64,000 bases of DNA, taken from NCBI GenBank assembly GCA_027338645.1, contig DAHWSH010000056.1, positions 4,310 to 68,309 of the forward strand, in the 5' to 3' direction. How positions within the stretch are numbered: position 1 is the first letter of the stretch; each line of letters begins with the position of its first letter. The notes under the pieces were generated by a model, which ran no database searches, was not told where the DNA came from, and saw nothing but the letters and a program-made list of their open reading frames with translations. The position numbers and the translations under genes were made by a program. Shown here piece after piece: positions 35,358 through 45,000 of this stretch. This DNA is from JAJZIH01 sp021785265. Lineage in GTDB: Bacteria; Pseudomonadota; Gammaproteobacteria; JAKAQQ01.

Positions 35358-37154
35358 ATGCAACGCCACTACGGAGTGTTGATCCTGCTTTCGGTCATCG
35401 CGGTATCCACCACCGTCTACTCCTCCGTGATGGATTTCTACTCGTACGGCCTTCCGCTCACGATGGAGGTCACCGACGCCCACACGGGCATCCTCGAACC
35501 ACTCCCAGGCATTCCATTCCCTGCTGGGCTGCACGCTGGCGAGTCCCTCGATTTGGCGGCACAACCACTGGCGACGCGCATCGCAATCGTACAGCGAGTC
35601 AGCCCGACCGCCCCGGATTCTGCACCCGGCCGAACCTACCCGTTCCGCGCGGGTCACGGTGCGACACATCGCACCGTAATGGTGACTAGCGTAGATCTGA
35701 GTCAGGCGGCAGGTGCACTGACCACGGCTTGGCTGAGCGTTTCGCTCACCCTCTTCACCGGGATCATCGCGCTGCTTGCCCTGTGGCGTGGCCGCGATCG
35801 CGCGGCGGTGGGCTTGGCTGTATTCGCGCTGGGTGGTCTGCTGTCATTTGCCATTGAGAACATCCCCGCTTACGGCATTGCCGGCCTGCTACAGTCACTG
35901 ACGATAGGGGCGTTGTTTTTGTTGATGGGGTATGGTGGTTTTTATATCATGGCGGAGTCCCTTGCCGGACCGGCACTCGGAGCGCGTACGCGTCGCTGGC
36001 GCACCGGTTTTGCCCTGCTTCTGGCCGTGGGTGCAGCCGTGGTGAGCGCGCCCATAGTCTACATCGCCACTGGCTGGACGGAAGGACTGGAGCCGGTGTA
36101 CAACCAAATCGTGACTGCAGTCTTCCTGCTTCCCTTCGCGATGTTGGCAATGTCTTATCGGTACGCTGAACCGCGAGTACAACAGCGCTTGCGCTGGATG
36201 CTTTGGGCCATGGGGATCTGGCTGGCTGGCATCGGCGCGGTTTCTCTGGAGCTTGGAGGGGCATGGGGTTGGGTGATACCGAGTCTACTGCAGACCCTCG
36301 GAACGGCAGGCTTGCTTTATGTCGTCCTGCGCCACCGCGTGGTGGATATCACACTGGTGCTTAACCGCACGCTGGTGTATGCATTTACCGCCAGCTTGGT
36401 GCTCGGCTTGTTCGCATTGTTTGAGAGCCTGATCGAGCGTGCCGCGTTGGGACACAGCGCCAGCCTGGTGTTGGAACTCGCGGTACCGCTCATTCTCGGG
36501 GTGTCGCTGAGCACCGTGCACCGACGCGTGGATGCCACCGTGGATCGCTTGATCTTTCGCCGGCAGTACCGCGAGGAGATGGCACTGCGCCGCTTCGCGC
36601 GAGAGTGTGCGTATATTACGCGGACCGAAACGCTACTGGACCTGACAATCGCGGAAATCGTGCGCCATGTCGAGGCACCCTGGGTGGCACTATACGAAAA
36701 TGACGAACGGGGCTACGCACGCGTACGCCACCACGGTGATCGCACGCTTCCTGAGCAGGTGTCGGCGGATGATCTGGCGCTGGTGAAACTTTGTGCACAA
36801 GACAGCGAAGTGGACCTGCACCGCGAACCCAGTGGGCTGGGCAATGACGGCTATGTCTTTCCGTTGCGCGTGCGCTCACACCTGCAGGGTGTATTGGTAG
36901 TCGGCTCGCGTCCGGGCGAGCACTATGCGACTGAGGAGCGCGAACTGCTCGCGCATGTGGCGCACGAAGTGGGCACAGCCCTGTTCGCCCTGCGCGCACA
37001 GGCCATTGAGCGGGAGCGGGATGATGCACAGGCGCACGCCAAAGCCAGCGATGACCTTCTCCAAGCAGCCCGGAAGCAGGTCGAAGCGATCCAAGCGCGC
37101 GAAGCGGCACTGCTGGAAGCATTGCGTACGCTTGGTGCTGCATCCAAAGCCTGA
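35358..37154 (+). CDS. Multi-pass membrane GAF-domain sensor protein without recognisable output domain
   Basis: 598 aa. A first helix (residues 6-24) leads to a ~90-residue extracytoplasmic segment containing PLPGIPFPAGLHAGE, which loosely recalls a PDZ-like fold. Eight or so helices follow (about 115-390). The cytoplasmic part from ~395 has a short linker HRRVDATVDRLIFRRQYREE, a GAF-like domain (about 415-560) and a C-terminal coiled coil rich in Ala/Gln. I find no HisKA/HATPase, GGDEF, EAL or DNA-binding motif. The ATG at 35358 has GGAG eight bases upstream. No partner is adjacent. It is probably a signalling protein whose output is a partner or is lost. Confidence 0.6.
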   Translation: MQRHYGVLILLSVIAVSTTVYSSVMDFYSYGLPLTMEVTDAHTGILEPLPGIPFPAGLHAGESLDLAAQPLATRIAIVQRVSPTAPDSAPGRTYPFRAGHGATHRTVMVTSVDLSQAAGALTTAWLSVSLTLFTGIIALLALWRGRDRAAVGLAVFALGGLLSFAIENIPAYGIAGLLQSLTIGALFLLMGYGGFYIMAESLAGPALGARTRRWRTGFALLLAVGAAVVSAPIVYIATGWTEGLEPVYNQIVTAVFLLPFAMLAMSYRYAEPRVQQRLRWMLWAMGIWLAGIGAVSLELGGAWGWVIPSLLQTLGTAGLLYVVLRHRVVDITLVLNRTLVYAFTASLVLGLFALFESLIERAALGHSASLVLELAVPLILGVSLSTVHRRVDATVDRLIFRRQYREEMALRRFARECAYITRTETLLDLTIAEIVRHVEAPWVALYENDERGYARVRHHGDRTLPEQVSADDLALVKLCAQDSEVDLHREPSGLGNDGYVFPLRVRSHLQGVLVVGSRPGEHYATEERELLAHVAHEVGTALFALRAQAIERERDDAQAHAKASDDLLQAARKQVEAIQAREAALLEALRTLGAASKA

Positions 37155-37455
37155 CTCACGCGCCCAAGTGTTGCGGGCGATTCTTTATCCGTAATCGTTC
37201 GAAAAAACAGGCTCGGGTGGGTCGACCTCACAAGTGGCAGAGCCAATTCTTTCTAGCGCGGCTGTCAATGGTGGTGCTTCCGCTCGTCGACCTCTGCACA
37301 TTCGGTCATCTTGGGGTTACGCTTCTCAGGGCACAGACTGCCGAACGGTATCCCCCGGCCCGATCCTGCTAGATCGGAGATAAATCGCTTATCCCAGAGA
37401 AACTGGAGAGCACGGGAGCGAGTGGTTAGCCGTCAACTTATCGCTGGTGAAGCAT
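37155..37455. other. Intergenic region between the GAF sensor and the Sel1-repeat gene
   Basis: The two genes converge here. I see no clear terminator hairpin with T-tract and no RNA gene. Short open frames exist on both strands, for example a minus frame ending near 37,268 that reads CPEKRNPKMTECAEVDERK. None has a convincing start or a family match. Confidence 0.4.
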
Positions 37456-38520
37456 TCAGTTAATAGACGGGCTGAAATTGAACGTCGGCCTCTCGCAAGT
37501 GCTATACCATGGGGAGGTAAATCGATACACCTTTACTGTAGGGAAGTTGGTAATCTGCAGAAGAATCTTAACGTAGTAGTACCGCAAATCAGTGCCTTCC
37601 CCAAATATGTAATAAGGATTCGCTTTAAACGACTCGTGGTAATTTGGTGATAAATATTCGAATGTAGCCAAACCATCCGGTGCAGCAGGTCCTATAAGAA
37701 GATTAGTTCCGCAGTAATTGGCCTTGTCACATATAAATATGCCTCCCTGCTTCGGCCATGCACTCCCAACCACAATGGGGTACCTGCTGTTGTTTGAAAC
37801 CGTAAACTCAATTTCACACACATGCCCGTTTATCTTCGCCCACTTCGCATCTTTTGCCGCCTGTTGCGCATCGAATTGTTTTTCGTCCTGTCGATAGTAA
37901 TAGACATCGATGTTCTGCTGCGCGATTTTTCCAAGGCTACCACCCTGTGCCGCAACCTTTGCCCACCAGGTCAGCGCTGTGGCTAAATTCTTTGTTACCC
38001 CCCGTCCGGTGGCGTATGAATTCGCGAAGTTCTCCTCCGCAGGCGCGTACCCCTGCACTGCTGCTTTTCCCCACCAATAAACCGCAAGAGCATCATCCTG
38101 CGGTACGCCCTTGCCAGAGGAGTACGCATTCCCCAGATTTTGCTCAGCCATCGCGTATCCCTGATCTGCTGCTTTTCGATACCAAAAAGCGGATGTCGCC
38201 AAATTTTCAGGAACACCCTGACCCACGAAATAGTCAATCCCCAAGCCAAATTCCGCTTCCGCATCTCCTTGGTCGGCTGCCTTCTCGAACCAGTACGCAG
38301 CTCTCACGTAATTCTGCGGCACGCCCTGACCATAATAGTAGGCAATGCCCAGCTGGGTTTCAGCGCGTGCATCACCCTGTCTGGCAAGCCTTTCCCATTG
38401 ACTCAAAGTGCCGGCGTAAGAACAGCCCACTGCCATCGTCCACAGGATCACCACGGCTGCTGCGATTTGACGAATTACGTGATTGTGACTCGTGACCTTA
38501 TCCAAACCTTCATGACGCAT
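37456..38520 (-). CDS. Exported Sel1-repeat protein
   Basis: 354 aa from the ATG at 38520 (GAGG upstream). An N-terminal hydrophobic segment (IRQIAAAVVILWTMAVGCSY) is a signal peptide; the VGC could be a weak lipobox, otherwise cleavage after SYA. Four Sel1/TPR-like 36-residue repeats follow (about residues 38-190), with units such as LGIAYYYGQGVPQNYVRAAY. The C-terminal ~150 residues contain four Cys and an unassigned beta-rich domain (FTVSNNSRYPIVVGS). Codon use is clearly AT-richer than in neighbouring core genes, consistent with horizontal origin. Sel1 proteins usually scaffold protein contacts, and the partner is unknown. Confidence 0.75.
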   Translation of the reverse strand: MRHEGLDKVTSHNHVIRQIAAAVVILWTMAVGCSYAGTLSQWERLARQGDARAETQLGIAYYYGQGVPQNYVRAAYWFEKAADQGDAEAEFGLGIDYFVGQGVPENLATSAFWYRKAADQGYAMAEQNLGNAYSSGKGVPQDDALAVYWWGKAAVQGYAPAEENFANSYATGRGVTKNLATALTWWAKVAAQGGSLGKIAQQNIDVYYYRQDEKQFDAQQAAKDAKWAKINGHVCEIEFTVSNNSRYPIVVGSAWPKQGGIFICDKANYCGTNLLIGPAAPDGLATFEYLSPNYHESFKANPYYIFGEGTDLRYYYVKILLQITNFPTVKVYRFTSPWYSTCERPTFNFSPSIN

Positions 38521-38708
38521 CGTGCGATCCTCACGACGGCACATCGGGTGCCTTATCCTACTCGTTAAATACAGCAGCGTGGCCACGGACACCAACGCCT
38601 ACCTCCAGCAGATTGGTTTTGAGCGGACGGCCTGAGTCTCCCGCGAGTCCCCGAATGGCGGTGGTGATCCCGCAGACTCCGATTAGGGGCGTATGCCTTT
38701 CGATTTAC

Positions 38709-38785
38709 TGGTCGGGGTGAGAGGATTTGAACCTCCGGCCCCTACGTCCCGAACGTAGTGCTCTACCAGGCTGAGCTACACCCCG
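38709..38785 (-). tRNA. tRNA-Pro(CGG)
   Basis: A 77-nt minus-strand tRNA with encoded CCA. Acceptor CGGGGTG pairs with CACCCCG. The anticodon stem CTACG/CGTAG closes loop TTCGGGA, giving CGG. The T-arm contains GGTTCAAATCC. Its 3' end faces the accessory patch at 34.4-38.6 kb, a common site for island insertion, but I saw no duplicated tRNA 3' end at the far side. Confidence 0.97.
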
Positions 38786-38835
38786 AAATGCTGCCCATGG
38801 TAGCACGGTAGAACCCGCCGCGCCCCTTCGGGTCC

Positions 38836-39843
38836 TCAGAAAACGCGTCGAACGGAAAAATCGATAAGTTGTCCCAGTGCCTGAGCGTAAACCGTGGGAT
38901 CCAACGACTCGATGACATTGCGCGCACTCCGCGCCTCGTGCTCGGCCCGCAACCGCGTGTACTCCAAGGCATCGGTTTCACGGATGGCGGACAGAACCGT
39001 ATCCAGCTCGGAAGCTCCCCGGCTTTGGATGGCCACCTCGAGCGCTTGCCGCCGGGCTCCCTCTGAGACCGCCAGTGCCCGGATGAGCGGCAGTGTCGGC
39101 TTCCCTTCCGCGAGGTCTGATCCCACCGTTTTGCCCAACCGCTCGGCCGGGGCGCTGTAATCGAGCACATCGTCGATCAGTTGGAAAGCCATGCCGACGT
39201 GGTGCCCCACCCGGTTCCAACGGGGACGGGCCGCATCCTGACCCGCAGCAACCGCACCCAGCTCCGCGGCCGCTGCGAACAGGGTCGCGGTCTTCCTGCG
39301 GACGATCTCGAAATAATCGGTCTCGGTGGTCTCAAGATTACGGCAGTACATGAGCTGCATCACCTCCCCGGAGGCAATGACATTGGTCGCATCCGCCAGA
39401 ATATCCATGATTTCTTGGCGGTGGAGCGATGCCATAACCTGGAAGGCACGGGAGTAGAGAAAATCCCCCACGAGCACACTCGCCTCATTGCCCCAGATGA
39501 GGTGGGCCGCCTTGCGTCCGCGCCGGGTTTCGGCATGGTCCACGACATCGTCGTGAAGCAGGGTAGCCGTATGGATGAACTCCACGACCATCGCGAGATC
39601 AATGTGGGCAGTCCCTCGGTAGCCCAGCGCACGCGCCACCAGCATGAGTAATAGAGGCCTGAACCGTTTGCCTCCACCACCGATAATGTGGAAGCCGACC
39701 CGGTTAACCAGGGGGACATCGGATTGCAGGCAATCGATGATCCGCTGATCCAGTTCTCCCAAGTCAGCGGTCAGTGGCATCCGGATTCGTTCAAACCCCT
39801 CTTGAGGGAGGTCTTGGGCGGCAGTCAGTGTGGCACCGGGCAT
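38836..39843 (-). CDS. ispB: Octaprenyl (polyprenyl) diphosphate synthase
   Basis: Makes the long prenyl chain of ubiquinone. The two aspartate-rich motifs are LLHDDVVDHAETRRGRKAAH and QLIDDVLDY; GGGGKRFRPLL precedes the first. It is 335 aa from the ATG at 39843, which has GAGGTG upstream; the longer frame to 40005 would overlap rplU on the other strand. Being divergent from rplU-rpmA is the standard proteobacterial arrangement and supports the ispB call over ispA-type enzymes. Confidence 0.94.
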   Translation of the reverse strand: MPGATLTAAQDLPQEGFERIRMPLTADLGELDQRIIDCLQSDVPLVNRVGFHIIGGGGKRFRPLLLMLVARALGYRGTAHIDLAMVVEFIHTATLLHDDVVDHAETRRGRKAAHLIWGNEASVLVGDFLYSRAFQVMASLHRQEIMDILADATNVIASGEVMQLMYCRNLETTETDYFEIVRRKTATLFAAAAELGAVAAGQDAARPRWNRVGHHVGMAFQLIDDVLDYSAPAERLGKTVGSDLAEGKPTLPLIRALAVSEGARRQALEVAIQSRGASELDTVLSAIRETDALEYTRLRAEHEARSARNVIESLDPTVYAQALGQLIDFSVRRVF

Positions 39844-39879
39844 GATCACCTCAGGGGATTCGGTCGTCTGTTCTGCATA

Positions 39880-39909
39880 TTGACCCAGGTCCCCTTTTCG
39901 CGATAAAAT
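39880..39909 (+). promoter_or_regulatory. Sigma-70 promoter of rplU-rpmA
   Basis: TTGACC at 39,880-39,885 and TAAAAT at 39,904-39,909 are separated by 18 bp and lie 42 bases before the rplU ATG. Both hexamers match the consensus at five of six positions. Confidence 0.7.
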
Positions 39910-39951
39910 TGCCCGCTTCCAAGGCAAGATTTTCGGACTAGGAAACGCGCC

Positions 39952-40269
39952 ATGTTTGCAGTCGTGGCCACTGGTGGCAAACAGTATAAGGTCAAACCGG
40001 GACAAATCCTACGGGTGGAGTCCCTTCCGGGCGAGATCGGCTCTCCCATCGACTTCACCGACGTGCTTCTGGTGGAAGCCGAAGATGGTTCGGTCAAGAC
40101 CGGCCACCCGTATCTCGCCGGTAGCCGGGTTCGCGGGACCATCCGTGCCCACGGCCAGTCCCCCAAGGTGGTCACCGTCAAGCTGAGACGGCGTAAAAAC
40201 TCCCGTCGCAAAGCCGGTCATCGCCAGCCCTATTCAGAAGTTGAAATCTCAAGTATCGAAGTTTCCTGA
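39952..40269 (+). CDS. rplU: 50S ribosomal protein L21
   Basis: Binds 23S rRNA in the large subunit. The N-terminus MFAVVATGGKQYKVKPGQ and the C-terminal signature RRRKNSRRKAGHRQPYSEVE are characteristic. It is 105 aa, the usual length, and is followed 12 bases later by rpmA. Confidence 0.98.
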   Translation: MFAVVATGGKQYKVKPGQILRVESLPGEIGSPIDFTDVLLVEAEDGSVKTGHPYLAGSRVRGTIRAHGQSPKVVTVKLRRRKNSRRKAGHRQPYSEVEISSIEVS

Positions 40270-40281
40270 GGAGTCCATCGT

Positions 40282-40548
40282 ATGGCACACAAGAAAGCAG
40301 GCGGTTCAAGCCGAAACGGACGCGACTCCCAATCCAAGCGACTCGGCATCAAGCATTTCGGGGGTGAACAGGTCACCGCGGGTGCCATCATTGTCCGCCA
40401 GCGGGGAACCCGGATCCTGCCGGGAACCCACGTCGGCGTCGGCCGGGATCACACGCTCTTCGCACTCGTGACGGGGAAAGTCGACTTCCGGAAGAAGCAC
40501 CGGATTGGGAAAACAATCGTCCATATTCAGCCAGTGAGTGGCGACTAG
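40282..40548 (+). CDS. rpmA: 50S ribosomal protein L27
   Basis: Large-subunit protein whose N-terminal tail reaches the peptidyl-transferase centre. MAHKKAGGSSRNGRDSQSKR and GVNVGVGRDHTLFAL-type sequence (here THVGVGRDHTLFALVTGKV) identify it. It is 88 aa, and no N-terminal cleavage extension is present, unlike Firmicute L27. Confidence 0.98.
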   Translation: MAHKKAGGSSRNGRDSQSKRLGIKHFGGEQVTAGAIIVRQRGTRILPGTHVGVGRDHTLFALVTGKVDFRKKHRIGKTIVHIQPVSGD

Positions 40549-40616
40549 AACCCCCCACCCAACCCGTCGAAGCCCTCCCCTCCACCGCTCCCGGTGACTT
40601 CGCTCCGAGTGCGCCC

Positions 40617-41663
40617 ATGAAGTTCGTAGATGAAGCCACGATCCGTGTCATCGCCGGAACGGGAGGGGCTGGTTGTGTCAGTTTTCGTCGGGAAAAGTTC
40701 GTACCCCGAGGCGGACCCGACGGCGGTAATGGAGGATCAGGTGGATCGATTTTCCTCGCGGGGATGCGCGGTCTTAATACGCTCGTCGATTTCCGCTTCC
40801 ACCGGCTGTGGCAGGCTCCGGGCGGGCGCCCCGGATCGGGGAGCCGCCGCACGGGAGCCAGCGGGGAGGACTGCATCGTCCCCATTCCCTTGGGAACCCT
40901 GGTTTTCGACGAGTCGAGCGGTGAATACCTGGGAGAAGTCACCCGGGATGGCGAGCGTTTACTGGTTGCCCGCGGAGGACGTGGAGGTCTCGGCAACACC
41001 CACTTCAAGTCGTCGACCCGGCAAGCACCACGCCGATCCACTCCCGGCCAGGCAGGGGAGGAACGCAATCTCCACCTGGAACTCCGCCTGCTCGCAGATG
41101 TGGGGCTTTTGGGAATGCCCAATGCCGGCAAGTCCTCCTTGCTCCGGGCGTTATCCGAGGCTCGCCCCAAAGTGGCGGACTATCCATTCACTACCCTCAT
41201 CCCGCAATTGGGCTGGGTCCACCGGGAGGAAGATGCGGGATTTTTCGTCGCCGACATTCCCGGGCTCATCGCGGGTGCCGCCGAGGGTCGCGGTCTTGGC
41301 ACCCGGTTCCTGAAGCACCTCTCGCGCACCCGCCTGCTGTTCCATGTCGTGGACCTGAGCCTGGGTGAACCCGACGAACTGATCCAGCGAATCACGGAAA
41401 TCGAAGCGGAACTCACCCGCTACGATCGCTCCCTCGCCGACCGTCCCATCTGGCTTCTGCTCAATAAAACCGACCTGCTCTCACCGGCCGAAGCCCTCCG
41501 CCGGCGCGAGAGGCTCACCGCGATCGATCCCCGAAGTCCCCGACCCTGGTTTCTGATCTCAGCACTCACGAGGCAAGGGCTCGAGGAACTGGTCACTCAA
41601 GCCTATCTTTTTTTAAATACCCAGATGGAAAACCGTGCGGGCCCCGAGGTCGGGCCAAGATAG
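40617..41663 (+). CDS. obgE: GTPase ObgE/CgtA
   Basis: Ribosome-associated GTPase needed for 50S maturation. The glycine-rich Obg domain (residues 1-158) has GGNGGSGGSIFLAG, and the G domain has GMPNAGKSSLLRALS (G1), DIPGLI (G3) and LNKTDLL (G4). It is 348 aa and follows rpmA by 68 bases; the rplU-rpmA-obgE cluster is conserved. Confidence 0.96.
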   Translation: MKFVDEATIRVIAGTGGAGCVSFRREKFVPRGGPDGGNGGSGGSIFLAGMRGLNTLVDFRFHRLWQAPGGRPGSGSRRTGASGEDCIVPIPLGTLVFDESSGEYLGEVTRDGERLLVARGGRGGLGNTHFKSSTRQAPRRSTPGQAGEERNLHLELRLLADVGLLGMPNAGKSSLLRALSEARPKVADYPFTTLIPQLGWVHREEDAGFFVADIPGLIAGAAEGRGLGTRFLKHLSRTRLLFHVVDLSLGEPDELIQRITEIEAELTRYDRSLADRPIWLLLNKTDLLSPAEALRRRERLTAIDPRSPRPWFLISALTRQGLEELVTQAYLFLNTQMENRAGPEVGPR

Positions 41664-41691
41664 ACATACAGCACCCGACAAGCGGTGAGGA

Positions 41692-41979
41692 TCAGCCTGA
41701 CTTACGGGCAACCCCGGTAACGAGCTTCTTGACGTTGCGGTTGAGTCGCGACTTCAGTCGTGCCGCATGATTGCGGTGGACGATCCCTTTCCGGACAGCC
41801 CGGTCCAAAAGGGAGGATGCTCCCTGGAAAGCCTGTTGAGCCTCCTCAGCAGTTCCTTTGGCCACGGCTTCGCGTGCCCGACGAATCCCCGTACGGACGG
41901 TGGAACGCATTGCCACGTTGGCGAGGCGCCGCCGTTCGGACTGACGTACACGTTTCTTGGCTTGGCGAGTATTGGCCAA
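41692..41979 (-). CDS. rpsT: 30S ribosomal protein S20
   Basis: Small primary 16S rRNA-binding protein. MANTRQAKKRVRQSERRRLA at the N-terminus and HRNHAARLKSRLNRNVKKL near the C-terminus are diagnostic. It is 95 aa, slightly above the E. coli length, and converges on obgE with a 28-base gap. Confidence 0.97.
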   Translation of the reverse strand: MANTRQAKKRVRQSERRRLANVAMRSTVRTGIRRAREAVAKGTAEEAQQAFQGASSLLDRAVRKGIVHRNHAARLKSRLNRNVKKLVTGVARKSG

Positions 41980-42018
41980 TCGACTCTCCGCTTCGGGAAT
42001 CCTGGATGACGGGCGTTA

Positions 42019-45000
42019 TTATGACGCAGAACGGGCTTTTTTCGCAACTCGCGAGGTCAGCTGCTTCGCTCGCCGATCTGCCGGCCGAGGCTCATAGGCC
42101 AGGGAGGGCGCGAGCCATCGCTCCGCCTCCTCGAGGCTCCATCCCTTGCGCCGCGCATAGTCCTCGACCTGATCCTGCATGATCCGGCCCACGGCGAAGT
42201 AACGGGAACGAGGATGAGAAAAATAAAAGCCACAGACCGAAGCTGCCGGCCACATGGCGAAACTTTCGGTCAGACGGATTCCGGTCCGTTCCTCGACCTG
42301 GAGAACCCTGAATAGGGTGGCTTTTTCGGCATGGTCCGGACAGGCCGGGTAGCCCGGTGCAGGCCGGATCCCCTGGAAAGCCTCGTCGAGCAGGCGGTCC
42401 GGCCCGAGAGACTCGTCTTTTGCATAACCCCAGAACTCACGGCGGACCCGCTCATGAAGCCGTTCAGCCAGCGCCTCGGCCAAACGGTCGGCCAAGGCCT
42501 TGAGCAGGATGGCTCCATAATCATCATGATCCGCCGTAAACCGTTCGAGCACCTGTTCCAGCCCCACTCCGGCGGTGACCGCGAAAAGACCGATCCAGTC
42601 CGTCTGGTCACCCGCCACAGGGGACACAAAATCGGCTAGACAGGCATTGGGCCGACCCGGTGGTTTCTCATCCTGCTGACGCAGAAAGTGGAAATCGGCC
42701 GGGCCTCCTTTGCCGGGAATGGTCAGTCTGATGTCGTCGTCACCGATCCGGGACGCCGGATAAAGACCGAAAATGGCTTGTGCCTCAAGCCAACCCTCAC
42801 CGACAATTTTTCCGAGCATCTCGCGGGCATCATCGAAAAGGCGGCGTGCCGCCTCTCCCCGCTCCGGGTCATCCAAAATCCGGGGATAACTGGCCTTGAG
42901 TTGCCAGACGTGGAAAAAGGGGGTCCAGTCGATGTAGGGAACAAGTTCCTCAAGCGGATAGGGGGTAATCACCCGGGGGGTGATCTCCTTCGGTCGGGGC
43001 GGCTCGTAGTCCTTCCAGTCAATGACCGTTCGGTTCTGCCGTGCAGTCTTGAGCGTAAGCCAGGAATCTTTCCGCGTTGAGGCTGCGTGGTCTTCCCGGA
43101 CCCGCCGGTAGTCCTGTCGGATCTCCTCGATGAACGCAGGCGCATCTGCTCCCAAAAGTCGGCTGGTGACCGCGACGGCCCGCGAAGCATCCTTGACATG
43201 AACCACGGGCGCTTCGTAGCGCGGGGCGATCCGCAGCGCGGTATGGGTACGCGAGGTCGTCGCCCCACCGATCAGCAAAGGCATGACGAATCCCGCCCGC
43301 TGCATCTCCTCCGCGACCCGGCTCATTTCCTCGAGGGAGGGGGTAATGAGCCCGGATAATCCGATGAGATCGACGGCCTCGCTGCGGGCCGTCTCGATGA
43401 TCCGCTCGGCTGGCGTCATCACCCCGAGATCGATCACCTCGAAGTTATTACAGGCCAAAACGACACCCACGATGTTTTTACCGATGTCGTGCACGTCCCC
43501 CTTGACCGTGGCCATCAGGATACGGCCGCGGCTTTTGGCTCCGGGAGCCTTCTCTGCTTCGATGTAGGGGACCAAGTAGGCCACGGCTTTTTTCATGACC
43601 CGCGCAGACTTGACCACCTGAGGCAGGAACATGCGTCCGCTGCCGAACAAGTCACCGACCACGTTCATCCCCTCCATGAGCGGTCCCTCAATCACCGCAA
43701 TCGCACGGTCAACAGACTGCCGAGCGAGCTCCGTATCCTCCTCGATGTAGGTGGCGACCCCTTGCACCAAGGCATGACGCAGGCGCTCGGCGACCGGCCA
43801 GTTCCGCCATGCCAGGGCACTCTCCCCACCGCTCTGTGGAGCTTCCCACCGTCCAACCCAGTTGACGAGTCGCTCGGCGGCATCGGTCCTGCGGAACAGG
43901 ACCAAGTCCTCGACCCGTTCTCGAAGATCGGGGGCAATCTCCTCATACACCGGAAGGGCGCCGGCATTCACGATGCCCATATCGAGACCGGCCTCAATCG
44001 CGTGATAGAGAAAGACCGCGTGGATGGCTTCCCGGACCAGCCGGTTACCCCGAAAGGAGAAGGAAACGTTGCTGACCCCGCCCGAGATCAGGGAGTCGGG
44101 CAGGCGAGTCTTGAGAACGCGGGTGGCCTCGAAAAAATCCAGCGCGTAGCGGTCATGGGCTTCAATTCCGGTTCCAATGGCGAAAATATTGGGGTCCACC
44201 ACGATGTCGTGCGGACTAAACCCAGCCTCCCCCCGGAGCAGTTGACAGGCCCTTTCACACACGGCGATCCGTCGTTCCAGCGTATCCGCCTGCCCGGCTT
44301 CGTCGAATGCCATGACGACAACGGCAGCCCCGAAGCGACGGATCAGGCGGGCCCGTTTCACGAACTCCGCCTCCCCATCCTTGAGACTGATCGAGTTGAC
44401 CACTGCTCGACCCTGAACATTCTGGAGACCCGCCACGAGCGTCGGCCAATGGGAGGAATCAATCATGACCGGCACCCGGGCAATGTCCGGTTCGGCCGTG
44501 AGCAGGCGCAGGAACTTCGTCATGGCCTCTGGCCCATCCAGCAGAGCCTCGTCCATATTGATATCGAGAATCTGCGCACCCTGTTCAACTTGTTCACGCG
44601 CAACGGCCAGTGCCGCCTCGAAATCCCCCTCGAGGATCAGCTTCTTGAACCGAGCCGAACCGGTCACATTGGTGCGCTCGCCAATATTGATAAACAGGTG
44701 GCTCGCACCGATGCGGAGGGGTTCGAGACCGGCCAGACCCAGGGCGGGATCGGGCGCCGCCGGCTCTCGTGGGCTGAGTCCGTGAACGGCTCGGGCGAAC
44801 GCACGGATATGAGCCGGGGTCGTCCCGCAGCATCCCCCGACGATATTGACCCAGCCTGCTCGTGCCCAGTCGCCGATCTCCCGGGCCATCTCCTCGGGCG
44901 ACTCCTCATATTGTCCCAACGCGTTGGGCAGTCCCGCGTTGGGATGGGCACTGACCGGACAGTCGGCCAGCCGGGCGAGTTCGGCAACCGAGGCGCGGAG

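Noticed and set aside
34414..38708. Tyrosine-recombinase island at tRNA-Pro
   Set aside because: No integrase gene and no copy of the tRNA 3' end was found at the other side; kept only as a weak hypothesis.
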